DNA of 64,000 nt from Melanocharis versteri (GCA_013397845.1 VZTG01006663.1:1-64000); one strand, 5' to 3'. Positions 1-13,400 are shown, numbered from the stretch's first letter. Notes: generated by a model from the sequence alone, not told the origin. Translations and numbers: made by a program.

Positions 1-120
1 GCCACCGAGCCGCGCTCGCCCGGCGAAGCCTTCTGCTGCTCGCGGTTCCTGCCCAGCCGCTTCCAACATCTCCGCAGCGGAGGGGCTAGGGGAGGAGCGT
101 AATATCGGGTTTATTTGTTT
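1..120. promoter_or_regulatory. Edge of a CpG island, possible promoter/first exon of the next gene
   Basis: The first ~100 bases are GC-rich with many CpG dinucleotides, unlike the AT-rich, CpG-poor remainder; scattered CpGs persist to about 180. The island is cut by the window edge. On the minus strand an ATG at 67-69 opens a frame that runs off the edge, and the plus strand is also open from base 1 to a stop at 100-102, so neither proves coding. From remembered synteny, the gene beyond the RGS7 3' end is GREM2, transcribed in the same direction, and its non-coding first exon could lie here. That assignment is inference. Confidence 0.45.
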
Positions 121-3100
121 CCGATGGCCGTCGATCGGTTGTCAGCCCGTACATCAGCAAGGCTCAGCGTGAGAGAAAACCGAAAATGTCAAATAGAAAA
201 AAGAGGTATATGATCACTTCGGGACTACGGGAGGAAAAAGGAAGGGAAAAAAAAAAAATCGCCAGGCTTTTGGTAACACCAAACTAGTTTGCTCTACTAT
301 GGCAAAGAAAATGGCTTTGACTTCCTTCCTTTGTTTATGATTTTATGCTCTATTTAGTTTTCTCAAATAATGGGTTATAACGAATACCAAAATAGTCCCA
401 TCCAGTAAATTTCTCTAATGAAAATTTTTTGTGAGCATTACACAATTCGTAGTAGTACCATTCAGATTACACATTTTTCCTTAGCAGGAAACTGCAGCAG
501 CAGTGCAGCAGGTCCATACCGGTACACTGGCCATGCTGGTCCTACCATGTCAGAACCTATAAAACAGAAAGTAGGAGTATGCAGGGGACAGAATTGCTAA
601 AGAAAGCCATTTCTGTGTTACACAAAAGACTGATGCTGACTGCTGCAGACAGATTTTCTCTGGTAGAGTTGCTACTGCATGCACGAGATGGCAAGGCCTC
701 AATAATGAGGAGTAATGACCTCCATCTTGGTGCGGGAGCTTTCAGCATCTGAAAAGGATGAAGCTTCTACGGGCAACATCAGATGTCTTCACCACGTTGG
801 GCATGGAAAGATTTATTCTTCTTTCTTGTTGCCTCTTTAATTTTTTTTTTTTTACAATGCTCTTAGGGTAACAAATTAAAATTTTTTATTTAGATATAAA
901 ATAAAAGCAGCTGGTTTTGTTATTTTTATCACTCCCTCCTCTCTCTCATATTCCTTAAAGTCTTCTGGCCTGTAAACCGTTTCTTCTTTCCTTCTTATTA
1001 AAAGACACCAAATAATCAAAGCCACTCCACCTAGTCCGTGCTTTTTGTGGAAAGAGGTTGTCTTCAAAATCTTTTTACAGACAAAGGTGCATTCCCAGCA
1101 CGTGCTGTGGTCTGAGATGAGAGAAGAAGCAGGAGAAATCCAAACCATCTTTCAAAAAAAACCCCCAAACCTACCCTACTAGCCCACCCTACTGTACCAA
1201 AGAGATTCCACCACTGACATCCAGCTAGCAAGCACAATTTTAGGAGCAAAGGGTAACTGCATTTTAAAGCCAGTCTTAAAGGTTTCACATCTCTGATTTC
1301 AGTAGAAGTATGCTTTGGAGCAAGAAGCTTTGGGGTTTGGGGCAGGAAAAAAATAGTGGGAGATGTCAACTGAGGCAATGAAAGGTTGGGAGATGCTTAG
1401 CACTCCTTGCAAATAGGAATCCCAAAGTATGGTTTTAATACAGCAATGAGGTTTGAGAGAGTATTTTGCTGTTGTTCCACTTAGCTCTGACCAGCACCAG
1501 AAGAGACATCTAAAATCCACCCTTCTTCTTCCCCCTGGGGGAGCAGTGGGTGTAGGAGGAGTGGAGAGCTCCTGGGAACAGGGTGGGAAGGGGAGAGGCA
1601 GACTGCCAGGAGAAGGATGGTCCCCCCAGATCAGGGCAGAGTCAGAGGCATGTTGTGCATCCATATCAGCTCCTGGCCTAGTGCTGACCTGCCTTGCCTT
1701 TCCTTTAATGCTTCCTGTTTTGTTTTGGGGTTTTTTTCTAATTTGTTTTAGTTCCAAGAAGGATAAAGCAGAGAAGGTAAGTATAAAGAGCATTAGTGGG
1801 CACCATAAGACCATGAGGGAGAGATCAATAGAGCAAGAATAAGAAGAACAAAGGAAAAAAAAAAAACATAAAGGATGGAGAATCCTAAAAGAGATGTAAT
1901 TGAAAGGGAGGGGGAAAGAAGAAAGAGAATCTAAAAGAAAAGTTGTCTAAAGAACAGTGCATCAAAAGAGATGAACTAAAAAATGTTTATAGATTTTGGG
2001 TTATACATTCCTCTCAGCAAAAAGGTAGAAAAGTAAGTCACATTAAATATGCCATTGTCACTCATCTTTTAATTATGAAAAGGGCAAAGGAATGAAAAGG
2101 TGGCTAGAAAAGATAATGTGCATAATGAAATGCCTCATTTATGTGATATCCGTGCTGAAGGAGCAGCTGCCAGGTTAAGAGGAAGGGTGGGAAATAGTAC
2201 CCCTTTTGAAAGATGACATCTGTGATGGATCTGACAAGAGATTTCAAAATCTGGTCAAATCAAAAAGAAAGCCAATGAAGGTGAATGCAGCAGAATATAT
2301 TTTGGGAGCAAAGTACAATAAAAATTGTGCAAATGCCACTAACAAGGTAACATTTACCATCGTGTCTTAATATTGTTTGATATTTACTGTCCATGTCCAC
2401 ACTTGTAAATAAGGACTATCATCTAGCATTTGAGCAGGTTCTCGGAGTTTATTATCTGGACAATTTTTCTTTGCAATTTACACATACAGATCCCTTACAG
2501 CAAATAGTGATGATGGTACTCATTCTCATTCAAGTGTTTGTGTTAAAGAACCAGGCCAGCAGATTCCTCACTCTCACCCACACATAAAGATACCTGCAGG
2601 TAAAAGGACTGCAGGTAATGCACAGGTGGAATAAAAAATAATAAAAAAAAGAGATCTTGGGAAAAGAGAAAAATGGTCTGAAAAAAAGAGGATGCTATTC
2701 AAGAGACAGCTCAAGGCACCTCACTGACCCAAGAAGAGTCAGCTGCACACAAAGGGGAGCAACTATCTACGCTAGACTGCACAGGATCTGGGCATCACTG
2801 TGTCACATAAGCTGGCACAGTTCAGTAGTGGCCGTCTACCGCAAAAAGGGCAAGTCTTGAAGTTGTGTGTACAGGCAGAAGTACAACAGTAATCCTCTGC
2901 CCTCCTCCTGTAAAACCCCCGTGGGAGTCCTGCAAGCACCATCCTCCAAGAAGGTTGTAAGACCCCCTGGCCCAGAGGAGAGTTATAAAGTCACTCAACA
3001 CTTCAGAAAACACCAGTAAGAAAACCAAAGGAGGCTGCGATGTTGCAATGTCCATTTATGTTGGGAACATATTATTGTAGTGACTGCGGCAGTCTGGTCA

Positions 3101-4914
3101 AAAATAAAAGGATAAATCAAAGCAAAGAAGATTCTGTTTAGATATTAGGGAAACAAAACTTTGTAGTTTCAGAGATAATGACTGTCTGGAGAGACTCTGC
3201 AGCCCTCAAGTCGATGTCTATACAAACAAAACACTTTGAATTGTACACATGACACTTGAGGACTCCACAGCCTGCAACAGTGTTAGTTCTATGCACAATA
3301 TCTTTTGCTAGAAGAGACGTAAAAAATACGTCAGTTTTAAAATCTAAATTCAAAGAGCTGTTATTCACTATGCATAAAAATAAATAATTGGAAGAGCCAC
3401 AAATAAATCACTGGCTTTTCCAACACCTTGTTCCAGTTACATATCAAAAACAGCCCTTCCTCACTTTGGTGGTCTGCTTTGGCTTTAATTTTTTGTGATA
3501 AATAACACCCTAAATGCATTCCTATAGGTCTTGTTTTCTGGAACTGGTTGTTGCCCTCCTATTTTTTATTTCTTAGGATACTATCTGGAATTTATGTCTC
3601 ATGATTTCAGACAATATTAGGGGTGCAATTTGAAAAAGGCAACTCTAGATAATTTATTATTATACAGTATTTCTTTCTAGATGAAAAAACTGTTGTTGGG
3701 TTTTAAGGCGCCGGTCACAGTTGATCTTGCCTGATTTTTCAGGTTTTAATTCCAACTCAGCATGGCTGTGGCCAACAGGCTGGCAGTCCACCAGCTGCAT
3801 TCCACCTCTCTTGTTCCTAATTATTTAGCTCCCCAGTTCTTCTCCCTTGTCGGTTCTGTTCTGGTCACCACAATTAATTCCCATTTCTTAGTCCTGTATT
3901 CACCTTCAACTCATTAGTTTTTGGCTGGTCTCCACTACTCTTTTGGCTCAGCATTTTGCAATTTCTCTCATCCCTTTTTCCCCCTCTTTGGTTTTCTAGG
4001 GTTGAAGGACTGTTTTTACTTGCTTCTTACAGAAGAATGGGTGAATATTTCACTGTTATCAGGTAGGTGCCAGAGTAGCTTCTGCTTCTCCCACCAGCCA
4101 TTTTCCTTCACAGGCTGGTCTGGGAGCACAAAACCATCTGAAGTTTTCAAACACTTTATTCTGTAGGCTTTAGAGCTGTTTTATGTACAAGGATGTTTGG
4201 GGAAAGAGACTGACTGATGAACCCCAACTCTCAGATAAAACTTCCAAGCTCCAACCAGTTATTTTAAGGAATATTACAATTAATATCCCACATGAGGGTT
4301 TTAAGCTTCTTGGGCAGAGCCAGGAGGCACTGACTGGTGGCTTTTCCCTAGAAGACAAGAAATATGGTCACTTCAGAGTGATTTTCTCTCTTGGTCCTTT
4401 TTTCCTCAGCCGATCGGTGGCCTTGCTGACATTCTTAATTGGTAAACTGTCATGTAACCGAAGTCATACTGCAGCTGTTTGGTTATTGTACAGGCATGCC
4501 TTAATCTGAGATAATCTTAGTTTTTGAAGTGGATCTTCGAATAAATTTGGAAACACAAATTTAGCTTTTCTCTGTGGGGAAGCAAAAGGAGGTTTGTGCC
4601 TGCTTGGAGTTTCCAGTCCCAGTACTGTATCACTGACAGATGTCAGTGATGAGGTGAAGTATTAGAAGATTGCAGATAAACCTTTTAAAAATCATCTAGT
4701 TGTAGGATTGATTTTGTTTGGGCCAAGTTTGCTCATATGTAACAGTGGAGTTGTACCACTTGGAACTAAGCTCAAATGAAACCTTAACACAGCTCCCTGA
4801 CTACTTTGAAATCCTTATTAGTAATGCCTGGTTTTACTTTAGAGACATCACGTTAAATCCTGTGCAAATACAGGGAAAGACAGCCATTCAATACAGACTT
4901 CATATTTCTTGAAT
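121..4914. other. Intergenic region, no gene recognised
   Basis: No spliced or intact gene is supported. The longest open frames (up to 171 codons between about 1299 and 1842, on both strands) lie in a locally GC-rich patch around 1490-1690. They show no protein family I recognise and no splice-consistent continuation. No CR1 or LTR was recognised in this stretch. Confidence 0.6.
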
Positions 4915-4919
4915 GGAAA
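4915..4919 (+). repeat. Target-site duplication, left copy (GGAAA)
   Basis: A five-base direct repeat immediately before the LTR start is identical to 5477-5481. It marks the insertion site. Confidence 0.88.
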
Positions 4920-5476
4920 TGTCCTGGATTTGGCTGGGATAGATTTCACTTTCTTTGTAGTAGCTGGTGCAGTGCTGTGGTTTGGATTTAGTATGAGAAT
5001 AATGTTGGTAAGACACAGATGCTTTCGGTGTTGTGGAGCAGGTCTTACCCTTAGTGAAGGACTTTCAGTTTCCCATGCTCTGCCAGGGAGCAGGTGCACA
5101 AGAAGCTGAGGGAGCACCATGAGGACAGCTGACCTGACCTGGCCAAAGAGATATTCCACACCACAGGACACCATGGTCAGTATAGAAACTGGGGGAGTTG
5201 GTCAAGAGGAGCTGATTGCTGTTTGGGGGGCTGAGCAATTGCATTGTGCACCACTTGTATTTCTTGGGTGGGGGGTTTTATTCCTTCCTCTCTTGCTGTC
5301 ATTTTCATTAAGATTACTGTTATTATTAATATAAATTACTTTAGTTATTAAATTTTTCTTATCTTAACCCATGAGTTTTACTTTTTCCTCGTCTCCTCCC
5401 CATCCCACTGGGGGTAGGGGGAAGAGAACAAGCAGCTGCATGGTACTTAGTTGCCAGCTGGAGTTAAACCATGACA
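4920..5476 (+). mobile_element. Solo LTR of an avian ERVL-like endogenous retrovirus
   Basis: This 557-bp element starts TGTCCTGG and ends CCATGACA, giving the TG...CA (TGTC...GACA) termini of LTRs. It is flanked by a perfect 5-bp duplication GGAAA at 4915-4919 and 5477-5481. Internal features fit a bird ERVL-type LTR in plus orientation: a degenerate TATA-like stretch (cagtatagaaactggg) at about 5176-5192, an AT-rich poly(A)-signal region at 5320-5360, and a C-rich then G-rich tail before the end. No gag, pol or env sequence adjoins it. It therefore most likely remains from LTR-LTR recombination and cannot make virus. Confidence 0.92.
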
Positions 5477-5481
5477 GGAAA
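5477..5481 (+). repeat. Target-site duplication, right copy (GGAAA)
   Basis: This is an identical five-base partner directly after the LTR end. Its lack of decay argues for a fairly young insertion, though five bases is a small sample. Confidence 0.88.
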
Positions 5482-7599
5482 GAACTAGAATAAGTACAGA
5501 ACGGGTTCAGAAATACAAATGCTCCGTGACTTTTTATTGACTAGTTGGTGTTGCAAAGTGATTTTGAAAAAAAAAAATATTTCTTAGGGTGAAGTTGCAT
5601 GAAATGCCTAATGCTTGAATTTGAAATATTAGGTGTTTGAAGGAAGTGATTCTTTGAAGCAAACAGTGGTATCTAATCAGTTAACTACTAAGGCAAAGGA
5701 GGCAATATACCAGTTGATGCAATTGGTGGCAGCAGGAGTTTGGAAATAAATATCCCTATTTGGCACTGAGAAGTGAAGCAGAGCTCCAAATTTCTGTGGA
5801 TTGCCTGGCCCTAAGCTCATGTCTCAGAGCTCACATTTCTGTGGTAAAATTAAATCTCAGTTTAAGATCTGTGATTCAGTGTGGCTACTTACTAAAATTC
5901 ATCTGACCTCCCTAGGTTGTGAATATTTTGAGTTGACCTGCATGGAGCTCTTGGTAAGGTCTTGATAGGACCCAGATCTGATGGGGTATTTCCATAAAAG
6001 CTTAGTAGAATTGTGTTAACACAACAGAGACACTTTAAAGCAGTAATTGTCATCCTCGCTAGAAACCAGAACCACAGTGGCATGTGAAAACAATGAACAA
6101 ACAGAAATCCCAAACCTCAAGAAACCTCAGTTGAGTAGAATATGGGGAACAGCCATCCATGGATTTATAATGCATTTTGTACTGGGTTCACTCAGACTGC
6201 CTCTTTAAAGATGCTGCATTCCTGGTTATGGCTGCACCAGGCTACTGACAGAGCCAGTGGAGAAGTGAGTGCTCCCCGCAGAAGGCAGCTCAGCTCCCTT
6301 CTGCCCAGAGCTGCTGTGTGCAACAGTCCTGTCCCTAATGGCATCAATGCAGGTACTTTTCCAATGCTAAATGAGATGTCTCTGGTATTAATGCGTTCAA
6401 ATTGATTGTCTGCTTGTATCTACAACTGTCCCACTTTGTGTGTGCCTGTTTAAGATTCGTAGTCCCTTTCAAACAAGAGTCTCAATATCAAACCAAAGTC
6501 AGCATGACAGATGGTACTAGAGTTGGCTGTCCTGAGTCTATTCTGTGCATTGCTAAAAAGGCTTGTTTATCCTGTGCACCCTACCATGCCCTGGAGGTAT
6601 CAGCATTTTGTCATTTGACTTAGTTCCCATCCTTTCTTTTCTACTCTGAGATTCTGTCTACTATCTTTACATCACCTCTATCAGTCGACACTGTTGTTTT
6701 TTAGGCCAAGCAGATTTCTGGTTCCGGCTCAGATGAGCTTCAGAAGCTCCACATCTACTGTCTCACGGGCAACATCAACACACGCTCGTAAATCTGTCAA
6801 CAACTCTGTGTGAGTAAGCTCAGCAGTGGACACACAACAGCATCCCTGGACAGAGCCCTGCAATTAAAATGACAGCCTCCTCCTGCATTGCTATCAGAGG
6901 TTTACTCCACAGATCGCATACTTAGCACTCCCAAAACACTACCTTTGCAGCTTAAAGTGCTGCCTTGTATCACAAGTGACAGCAAGGAGAAAGAAGCACT
7001 GTCCCTCCTATTTAGCAAGTGTACCCTTGTGTTCTCGGGCAGCTTTGTTCATGTCCATTCCTAAGGAAGGGCAGTTCAGGCCATCCGGTCTGGGGCAGCG
7101 ACTGAGTCGCTGTGCAGGCTGCCCTGTTACATCACAGGCCTAGCTTAAAGAAAGGTTTGCTTATGCGATGATGAGCAAGCGGGAAAGGTCTCTCTGCTGC
7201 TAGCTTGATAAAAAGAAAAGAAAAAGTAAATGATTATCAATAAAGTGTGTTTGATTAGGTGTCACTGAGAGAAAGAAAATGCCATTTCATGTCACTTTTT
7301 AGAAAGCACAAGGTGTGTAACTTTTGGGGATCATTTTGCTCTTGGCTAATCTTCAGATTCAATATTAAAATCTCAAACTTCCCAAAGGAAAGAGATTCTG
7401 CATCTTTTAATGAAAGATAAAACAACAATATAAACATACACAAATTTACAGAGAAAGGATCAACTTTAATACATCTGGAGTAAAAGGTGTTCTTTTTTTA
7501 AATATGGTATAAAAATAAATGCAAGAAACATTAACAGAGAATATACAGACAACAGACAAAGACACAGGCTTTCTTTCTCAATGTGAATACATCAGTGAA
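5482..7599. other. Intergenic region / possible extended 3' flank of RGS7
   Basis: Nothing with gene structure was recognised on either strand. Short open frames (up to 87 codons) lack any family match. The part nearest 7.2-7.6 kb could belong to a longer RGS7 3' UTR if polyadenylation occurs further down. Confidence 0.5.
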
Positions 7600-7618
7600 A
7601 TGAAACCTTCTGTGCTAA

Positions 7619-7624
7619 TTTATT
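7619..7624 (-). promoter_or_regulatory. Second candidate polyadenylation signal AATAAA, distal isoform
   Basis: A second canonical hexamer on the minus strand lies about 30 nt beyond the first. Paired signals of this kind are common at real 3' ends, but no transcript evidence is available here. Confidence 0.4.
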
Positions 7625-7652
7625 GTGCAATAAATGTGATGCCATATGTATA

Positions 7653-7658
7653 TTTATT
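7653..7658 (-). promoter_or_regulatory. Candidate polyadenylation signal AATAAA, distal isoform
   Basis: A canonical AATAAA occurs on the minus strand 348 nt after the distal RGS7 stop. The surrounding sequence is AT-rich, so the hexamer could arise by chance. Confidence 0.45.
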
Positions 7659-8005
7659 AATATATGCATTTTTTACATTTCTTCCAGTTTTTGATTGACG
7701 TATTTTTTTAATAAACTGTGCCTAGCAGAAGCTTTTTTTTCACTGTACTTGAGCTTGCAGAAAATAAAAAGACACAGATCCAGCTTGATATGAAGGAGGA
7801 AGTGAGCAGACAGTTTTCGAAATGGAGGCATCGAAAGGCTAGAGAGTCCCTCGGAGTCTGTAATGCCTTAGTATACACAAAAGAAAACAAGTCAGGTCCT
7901 TGCTCATGCAACATCTTGTTCTACTGTCCTCTGAGTCAGGCAATCAGTGAGCTACAAAGTATGTATAATGATTTGAGTCTGCTTCCATGCTACAAGGTGA
8001 TCCTT

Positions 8006-8056
8006 TTAGTAGGACTGCACTAGACTGGTTAACCTCTTTGATGTGAGCGATTTCCC
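8006..8056 (-). CDS. RGS7: RGS7 distal terminal exon (GKSLTS type)
   Basis: This is an alternative terminal coding exon of 51 nt including stop codon TAA, with a pyrimidine-rich acceptor ending cctcag. It encodes 16 residues, GKSLTSKRLTSLVQSY, the second C-terminus known for RGS7 and shared in style with RGS6. It lies 8.9 kb downstream of the proximal terminal exon and is also phase 0. Transcripts must therefore skip the GRNIP exon to use it. The mammalian tail as I remember it has AQSY where this has VQSY. Confidence 0.95.
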   Translation of the reverse strand, partial: GKSLTSKRLTSLVQSY

Positions 8057-10384
8057 CTGAGGAAAAGATAAAAACAAAAAAACAAAAACAGAAAACAGAG
8101 GCATGATCACTGCAAACCTGTTCATCAGCAACCACTCAGTGTTGCCACATCACTCTCAAATAACTAGGGGCACCAACTGGAGTCTGTCAAATCTTAAACC
8201 ACAGGAAGTCCTCACACTTAAACACCTGCACTGCCAGCCAGCCAGATTGTTTCACAGAACAAGCCAGCAAATTTAAAGGCCATTTTTGAACGAGATTGGT
8301 TTTGGCTGATGAGAAACTGATGCTGAGGTTTTTGCTGTCAGTCACACCCAGAACTTGAAGAAGGCTACCGCAAGCAAGAGTGCCTTGTGCTGCAAAGATG
8401 AATGTGCAAACTGCAGTAGCTCTGTCACAGAGGACAAAAAAGCTACTTTCAAGTTAAGGTAAGAAAGTAAGAGGCAGATTGCATATAGGTTAGGAAAGCA
8501 GCTTTTCCATGAACACAGCTGTAAGTTTGCTGAGACTATATTTACTATTCATAAGGAACATTGGTCAGGTATATTACATGTGACTGCGTAACACTGCTTT
8601 GAAGGTGTTGGATTTCCATATCGTTGTTTTCCTCATCATTCCTCCTGTTGCAAGGATGTGGTTTCAATTTTTTAACTAGTTCTTTTAATAAGGTGTAATG
8701 ACTGTCCCACAAGAGCTAGGTCTATGGCGTGAAGAAGATGGTGTAAGGTATGTCACTCTGGTATATTTCAGGCAGATTTGAGCTTTATCTGAGCCAGACA
8801 GAAACCACAGAACAGGAATTAGCTCTCCTACGGCCACATAAAAGGAGTTAGCTCTCCAAGGGCCATCCTACTGTGGCTCTGATCCAACAGAGGCAGAGCT
8901 GGCACAGCAAGCTGACATCACAGGCATACCCTGACAATGTAACACAAATATATCATAAAACATTAAATAGAAAATGGCTCTAACTCACCAGTTAGATATT
9001 TAATACTTACATTTATTATATTGTTCATTTTAAGTGCCCAATTCAGAAATATCAAACTGATTTCAAGGAGAGTACAGTAAGAAATACTGTAACTATGGAG
9101 AGATGCTTAATTTTCTGCAGTAAATGGTAAATTAACTTATTCTGCCATATCAATAAATTGTTAAGTTATCTGCAGTATTATAACTCAGTGGAATTACACA
9201 ATTTAATATCTATTGTCATTATCAATTAAATTTATGCTCACAGGGATCTGTAAGTTGGTCTTGAGCATTCGCTCAAATGCAATATATCAGAGTGGGTCTT
9301 CATAAAAGGAAGAATAACTATTTTATTCTTTGTGCTGTGAAATACAAGTTGAACAAATTAGGATGAATACTTCCCCTACAACATAATTTGAAAGGGAACT
9401 CATGATTCGCAATGTTGGGTTAGACTGCTCATCCGTCAGGTTCCCCATATCACCTGAAGGTGTTAATACCTACTTCTCTGAAAGATGGAAAGTCTCCTTC
9501 CTGGCACTCTGTCTTCCCTGTATCTGCCACTTTCTATCTATGTTAAAGTCACGGCTTCTTGATACTTTTTAACACTTAAATTATGTTTTCTTCTAATGCA
9601 TCAGGCAAACTGTTATAGGAAGACACCTTTTCTTTTTAAATAGTCAAAAAAGCCTCAACAGCAGTGTGGCCTTGGAATACAATTTAAAACATTAAAAGCA
9701 TTTCCAAGATTAATGTTTTGCTACACAATTTTGTTAGACAATTCATGACTTTAGGTGCTAGACATAATCTCAGAAAATATTGAACATATGCTTATCTTTG
9801 CCTTTCATTAAGTTATTTGCACTTAAGTTTACAGGTGTACAGGCCTGGCTACTTTCTGTAAACATGTATGAGTTCCCTTTATTACTGAACTGCATAACCC
9901 ACTTAATTAAAATATTAAAACCAGGTGTTCTCAGCTAAAATTTGCTCAACTCTACACTGGAAAGCTGCATAAGAACATGTTATGGTATAAAATCTATGAA
10001 ATAATTGTTTATTATTATTTGCAGCTACTATTTAGAAGTTTCAAAATTTCTAGAATTTCTAGATTGACCACAAACAAATTCTAGCATCTTGGGAATTAAT
10101 TATGTTATCACATAAACTAGGAAATTTTGGCCTAAAATCAGGCCAAAAAGTAGTTATTAGTTGATCTGATTTGCGTAATCTTTTTCTACATATTGTTTGA
10201 ATTTTCCCTTAGAGACACAGCGAGCTGTCATGACAATTATATTCTGTACTCCACACCATTTTCTCCCTGGATATTGCTGATCTTTGGATATCTTTTCTCC
10301 AAAGCCCTACAGTGATCAGGAACTCTCTGGATGGTCCTCTTCTTCACCTCCCCTCCCTGCCTCAGAGAACTCTCCATCGGAACG

Positions 10385-10403
10385 ACAACAACAACAACAA
10401 CAA
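10385..10403. repeat. (ACA)n microsatellite
   Basis: About six uninterrupted ACA units sit in otherwise unique sequence. Confidence 0.9.
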
Positions 10404-13400
10404 ATGGTATTTTTCCAGGCATTAGTAGTTCTAATTTATTATGAAGTTGGAAAAGTGACAGCTTAGAAGATACACCTTCCTTAAGAGATCTTCTTAAATA
10501 CTTATTCTGAATCATACTAAGTTCTCTGATTAGGAAAATAAGCTTTTAATATACAGAATCCATTGCAGCCCCAAATACGGAATTATCACATCTTCTTATT
10601 AGATCTGCAGGGACTTGTTATTTTCCACTTACAAAATATTCCTTTGAAACTCTGTTCCAGAGTATATTTTTACTTTATCTTCTGTGGTAGGGTTTCGTAA
10701 TTACTGCTTCTAGGAGATTTCCAGATTTACTCAATTTACAGACTGATGTAAGGATTACCCATTGTGGGTCATAATTTAAGAGCCGAGCTTAGCTATTTCT
10801 TTCAGATACAATGCTAACAGCATTTCCGTAAGCCAAATTTTGATTTGGGAACCTGCATCTAACAGGCCAGTTTTCAGAGTTGTAGCATATTAAGATGTTT
10901 TCTGTGGTGATGAGATTAAAGAAAATTGGCAGGGGGGGGAAAAGTCAGAAGTAGAAGATGTCAATCTGAATAATGAAAAGGAGATCCTTAATATTTCAAT
11001 ATATTCTTGCCATCAACATTTAGAAGCATATGGCCAAATTCTAAAGAGGGTTAGGATTTTTTGGCTGTATTAGTGCACTTTGGACATAACAATTTTAACT
11101 ATTTAAGAATTTTACTAATAATGCAGATGCCAAAATTGAACCCCACACACATACTCTGACAAGGGAGTCAGAGTACGAGAAGGCAGCCCAGCAGCTGGAG
11201 TGAAAAAGTACATCTAAAAGTACAAAATCAATTTGCCTCAGCATTCAGTCTCTATTTGAACATATTAACTATTTGACATAGAGTTGTCCTTCCAGCTTTA
11301 CTTCTAGAGAATTTAAGGGGCAAAATTGTAAAGCTATGTGCAGATATATGAGCTGCTAAATACAGTCATGCTGACTGACCCATTTATGCAGCATGACACT
11401 AACACCTCAAATAATCCAGCAAAAAAGTTAGCAACAACCTCCGTACATATGTGGCTTACAAGAAGTCAATATGAAATGTATATAGGGGCTGGAGTTGAAA
11501 TGTATGATAGAGAAAGATCACGTCTTTTTCTTTTAGAAGATTAATTCTCTTCCTTTCTGCTAAGCAACCTTAATGGTTCCTTTTTCATGTTTCTTTATTG
11601 CCAGTGCAGGTGCTCCTCCCCAGGACCTATACTGGTGGCACTAGAAAAGAGAACTCCATGCATCTGATGGGGAAAGAGAGAGGTAGCGTGCACTCCACTG
11701 CGAGCAAAATGAGACGTGGAGCGAGAAGCAACCCTGCTTGGTCTCAGTGCTCCCCATCTGCTCATGTGTGAAACACCTGCAGCACACCGTCAGCTCAGCC
11801 AGATCAGCAGGGAACGCTGCCAGGTGACATCGCAGTGCACTACACACAGAGCTGGTGTGTAAACAGCTCCTGACAGGAGCACATCTGGAGAGACATGGGA
11901 GAAGAAGCAGTAAAATCCCTTTCCCTGTTGAGGTAGCCCCTGCTCTACCAGTACAAGGGAATTGCTTGAGCACTGCTCTCAGGTTCGGAATTCTGCTTCA
12001 GCTTCCACAGCAGCACAGGATGCTGCTCTCAGCCATTTGTGCAGGTGTATTTCTCTTTCAGATGTGAGGAAGGGGACAAGGTTAGTATTTACTGAATTTG
12101 GGGCACAAGTTGTCAGCACAGCTGCAGTGCTAAGTGGTTACATGTGCAGGGAAATCCTTCTGCCTCTGGCTGAGATTTGCAGCCCTTTGTTCCCTTCTCA
12201 TTAGGGCCGTACTGCTTCCTGCAATGATCTGAGGACAGGAGGCAGCGGCTGAACAACTGCTTTCCTGTTTTGGCTCACTCCAAATCCAGTGACAGTCTCC
12301 ATTTCTTTTCCTTTTGCACTTTGCATTTACTGATGAGCTGCTCTCATTTGCGATTAACCTAAAAACTCTTGCCAGATGGGGTAGTTTGAACTTGAATAAC
12401 CATCTGAAATGTAGGTTTCCAAGGGACCAATGCACAAGAAAAATATTTTTAATATGTTTGTCCTGGGCCTGACTCCTCAAGTTTCCATACCTCTCTGCAG
12501 CTCTCACTCCTGCAAATAGCCTAAGAATCAGGTAAATGTCTGTCAGCGGGGAAATGGCAGACACTGGCACAGTACCTGAGCAGTCTGTGCTGGCTCCTCA
12601 CTTGGATGAACCTGGTTGTGCAAGTGTTACTCCTAAATTCCTCTCTTCCAGAACAGAGCACAGCAGCTTAGCTCCAGTCACTGCAGAACAGCACAAGGAG
12701 GCCAGTGCTCACTGGCATGTCCTTTATAATTTTTCTCTGTGGGCATAATTCTTAAAAACTCTAAAACTAGGGGTTTTTTACTATTTAGTAGGCCAAAATA
12801 AAAATTTCAATTCTTTTATTTGTGGTTTTTTTCACACATGAATAAGACATCTCTTCCTGAAATGGAAAAGGTGTTCATTTCTACAAATAGTTATTATTTT
12901 CATTCTTGCTTCATATTTGTCAATTAAGTAGCTTTGTGATTTATTTTTCTTCTGACAAGCTATTTTCTGTTTAAATTTTGGGAATAACCTGTAAGTAAAT
13001 TCAAAATGAGATTCCACAGCTGATACTGCATTGAATTTCTGGGACAATGCTATACTTGAGAAAAATCTAGCCCTCGGCAGGGTTTCAGGACTAGATGGAC
13101 TTTTGGTCTGGCACAGTAGAGCCTTGTGTACAGAAGTTTTACCTATTCATATAGAAAAATTTCTTGATTACCAGATGAAATTGATTATTTATCTGCTTTG
13201 TTCTTCTATAAAAGGGATAGATTTTAACACAAAAAGAGATTATACTTGTTTAAACATCTAGAAAGTCCATGACCCACTGATAAGAACTGAGGAAGCTATT
13301 TTTATGAATTTTAATTTTCATCTCTAGACCATGATTCACAATGTCACGTTAAGAGACATCAGAGTGAAGCTCTGTGAAAATGTGTTCTGTTCAATGGCCT

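Larger units (their letters stand above)
7600..8005 (-). other. RGS7: Probable 3' UTR of the distal RGS7 isoform
   Basis: This is minus-strand sequence directly following the TAA of the distal terminal exon. It contains no further coding match and runs to two AATAAA hexamers (minus strand) at about 350-380 nt after the stop. The exact end is inferred; longer 3' UTRs using sites at lower coordinates are possible. Confidence 0.5.

Noticed and set aside
1299..1842. Overlapping open frames of 171 (minus) and 129 (plus) codons
   Set aside because: They overlap on opposite strands in a locally GC-rich patch, have low-complexity composition, no recognised family and no splice continuation.
2657..3060. 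Possible old retroelement remnant
   Set aside because: Composition is unlike the surroundings, but no terminal repeats, CR1 end or recognisable peptide could be shown.
4909..5334. Short open frames inside the LTR
   Set aside because: They lie within the non-coding solo LTR. No gag, pol or env homology is present.
12130..12570. 146-codon minus-strand open frame
   Set aside because: It lies between the two RGS7 terminal exons with no family match. Length is within chance for 64 kb on six frames.
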